Positions 4,315-5,386 of a stretch of DNA of 5,386 bases are shown piece after piece. Positions within the stretch are counted from its first letter, which is position 1. Each line of letters opens with the position of its first letter. The notes beneath the pieces were generated by a model. That model saw nothing but the letters and a program-made list of their open reading frames with translations, ran no database searches and was not told where the DNA came from. A program made the translations under genes and the position numbers. This DNA is from Acidimicrobiaceae bacterium (lineage in GTDB: Bacteria; Actinomycetota; Acidimicrobiia; Acidimicrobiales; RAAP-2): contig PLCI01000014.1 in assembly GCA_003135595.1 (NCBI GenBank), forward strand, positions 3,212 through 8,597, written 5' to 3'.

Positions 4315-5386
4315 AGGACCCGAGCTCATCGAGGAGCTGCGCAGCGGTGTCACACCGAGCCAGCAGCGCCTCGGTGTGCGCCGCCGTTCCCCTGAGTGGA
4401 TCCATCATAGGGACGCGGCGCAGCGGATCCGTGCCTAGGTCGAACACCAAGGAATCCCAGTTGGCGGTGACGATTTCTGCGGGGTACTTGCGCAGGCACG
4501 TGCCTCGGAAGAACGCGCGCGTGTCGAGCGGCGGCGCGGTGACGGCGAGCTCGGCGTCCTCGGCATCCACGAGCACCTCGAGGCCCGCGCGCTGGGCGAG
4601 CGAGCGCTCCGCTCGCAGGTCGTGGTACTGCAGGTCGAGGGCGTAGAGGCGCGGATCCGCAGCTGTCGTCCCATGGCGCGCGCGATAGCCCTCAACGAGG
4701 CGACGCTTGGCGATCCAGTCGACGGTCGTCGCGAGCGCCTCGGGGTCGCCGCGCAGCATCGTGAGCGCGTGGGACCATCGAGCGAGGATCGCGCCTGCCT
4801 CGTCGTCGCCCCCCACGCACTCCGCGCCGCCGCCTTTGACGTAGCGCTCGGCGAGCTCGAAGAGCTCGGTCTGGAGCTCGAGCGCGCTACTGCGACCGCC
4901 GCCGACGAGCTCGAACTTCGCCGACAGGTCGAGGTCGCACGAGAGCTCGTGGATCGTCCGCACGGGGTCGAGAGGCGACTCGGGGAACGCCGCGATGCCG
5001 AGGTCCTCGAGGGCACCGAGCAGCAGCGCGGTCGTGCCGAGCTTGAGGAACGTCGCGACCTGGGACATGTTCGCGTCGCCCACGATGATGTGGAGCCGGC
5101 GGTAGCGGCGGGGGTCGCCGTGCGGCTCGTCGCGGGTGTTGACGATCGGGCGCTTGAGCGTGGTCTCGAGGCCGACGACCTCTTCGATGAACTCGGCGCG
5201 CTGGGAGACCTGGAACTCGATGCCCCTCGAGCGTGTCGAGGGCGTCTCGGCCCCCACCTTGCCCGAGCCTGTGTAGATGATGCGCGTGACGAGGTGCGGC
5301 ACCATGGCGCGCACCACGTCGCCGAAGGCCACGTCGCGGTCGACGAGGAAGTTCTCGTGGCAGCCGTAGGAGTTGCCCTTGCCGTC
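4313..5386 (-). CDS. dop: Dop, Pup deamidase/depupylase (N-terminus beyond the window)
   Basis: Dop is a carboxylate-amine-ligase-fold enzyme that hydrolyses the isopeptide bond between Pup and target lysines, and in many species converts the C-terminal Gln of Pup to Glu. The frame is open to the window edge and gives 357 residues ending in a TAG stop. Actinobacterial Dop is about 500 residues, so roughly 130-150 N-terminal residues are missing, including the metal/ATP-binding Glu and the catalytic Asp, which cannot be checked. Visible family motifs are GNSYGCHENF at the very start of the fragment, YTGSGKVG, NTRDEPHGDPRRYRRLH followed by IVGDANMSQ, DWIAKRRLVEGYR, and near the end ANWDSLVFDLG and PLRGTAAH. 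The IYTGSGKVG and PLRG segments fit Dop rather than PafA, and the complete PafA lies downstream, so the paralogue assignment is firm. The pup gene follows 11 bases later. The first Met or GTG seen inside the fragment (GTG at 5332) is internal and is not the start. Confidence 0.96.
   Translation of the reverse strand, partial: DGKGNSYGCHENFLVDRDVAFGDVVRAMVPHLVTRIIYTGSGKVGAETPSTRSRGIEFQVSQRAEFIEEVVGLETTLKRPIVNTRDEPHGDPRRYRRLHIIVGDANMSQVATFLKLGTTALLLGALEDLGIAAFPESPLDPVRTIHELSCDLDLSAKFELVGGGRSSALELQTELFELAERYVKGGGAECVGGDDEAGAILARWSHALTMLRGDPEALATTVDWIAKRRLVEGYRARHGTTAADPRLYALDLQYHDLRAERSLAQRAGLEVLVDAEDAELAVTAPPLDTRAFFRGTCLRKYPAEIVTANWDSLVFDLGTDPLRRVPMMDPLRGTAAHTEALLARCDTAAQLLDELGS

Noticed and set aside
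4129..4395. Serine/arginine-rich plus-strand frames opposite pup and the end of dop.
   Set aside because: They are reverse-strand readings of the acidic coiled-coil codons of Pup, with no ribosome site of note and no family similarity.
5330..5386. Treating GTG 5332 as the start of dop, or dop as a truncated gene.
   Set aside because: The frame stays open to the window edge and continues the conserved GNSYGCHENF motif upstream of that GTG, so the missing part is due to the window boundary.
1..5386. CRISPR arrays, insertion sequences, tRNA or rRNA genes, phage genes.
   Set aside because: No spaced identical repeats, transposase motifs, terminal inverted repeats or RNA gene signatures were seen; the window is filled by housekeeping coding sequence on one strand.

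Overview
The window is a dense, high-GC actinobacterial-type segment in which every supported gene lies on the minus strand. Read in the direction of transcription (from high to low coordinates), it holds dop (5' end beyond the window), pup, prcB, prcA, pafA and then two type I signal peptidase genes, the second running off the low-coordinate end. This is the Pup-proteasome gene cluster. The GC richness, GTG starts and full Pup/20S set point to an actinomycetote. The proteins differ clearly from the mycobacterial ones, and the neighbourhood (signal peptidases after pafA, with no pafB/pafC or tat genes visible) suggests a deeper or uncultured lineage, perhaps Acidimicrobiia. That placement is a guess; a few other phyla carry transferred Pup-proteasome loci.

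Layout. At 5386-4313 is the C-terminal part of Dop, the depupylase. Eleven bases later comes Pup (4301-4104), the small disordered/coiled-coil protein tag. The proteasome beta subunit PrcB starts on the last base of the pup stop codon (TAGTG). The alpha subunit PrcA starts in an ATGA overlap with the prcB stop. PafA, the Pup ligase, follows after 37 bases. After a further 51 bases come LepB-type signal peptidase 1 and, 40 bases on, a closely related LepB-type signal peptidase 2. The spacing suggests one transcriptional unit from dop to prcA or pafA, possibly through the lep genes. No convincing promoter or intrinsic terminator is visible, and no gene-free stretch exceeds 51 bases.

How the genes work together. 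PafA joins the C-terminal Glu of Pup to lysines of target proteins. The hexameric ATPase Mpa/ARC, which is not in the window and is normally found just upstream of dop, unfolds tagged proteins into the PrcA/PrcB 20S chamber. Dop removes Pup for recycling. This Pup already ends in Gly-Gly-Glu, so the deamidation step that Dop performs on Gly-Gly-Gln Pups is not needed here. The two signal peptidases act at the outer face of the cytoplasmic membrane on exported proteins; any functional tie to the proteasome is unproven.

I see no wholly new system. The points most worth a second look are the Ala in place of the usual Gly just before the PrcB catalytic Thr, the genetically encoded Glu end of Pup, the tandem signal peptidases attached to the proteasome operon, and a pair of mutually exclusive stem-loops between the two lep genes.
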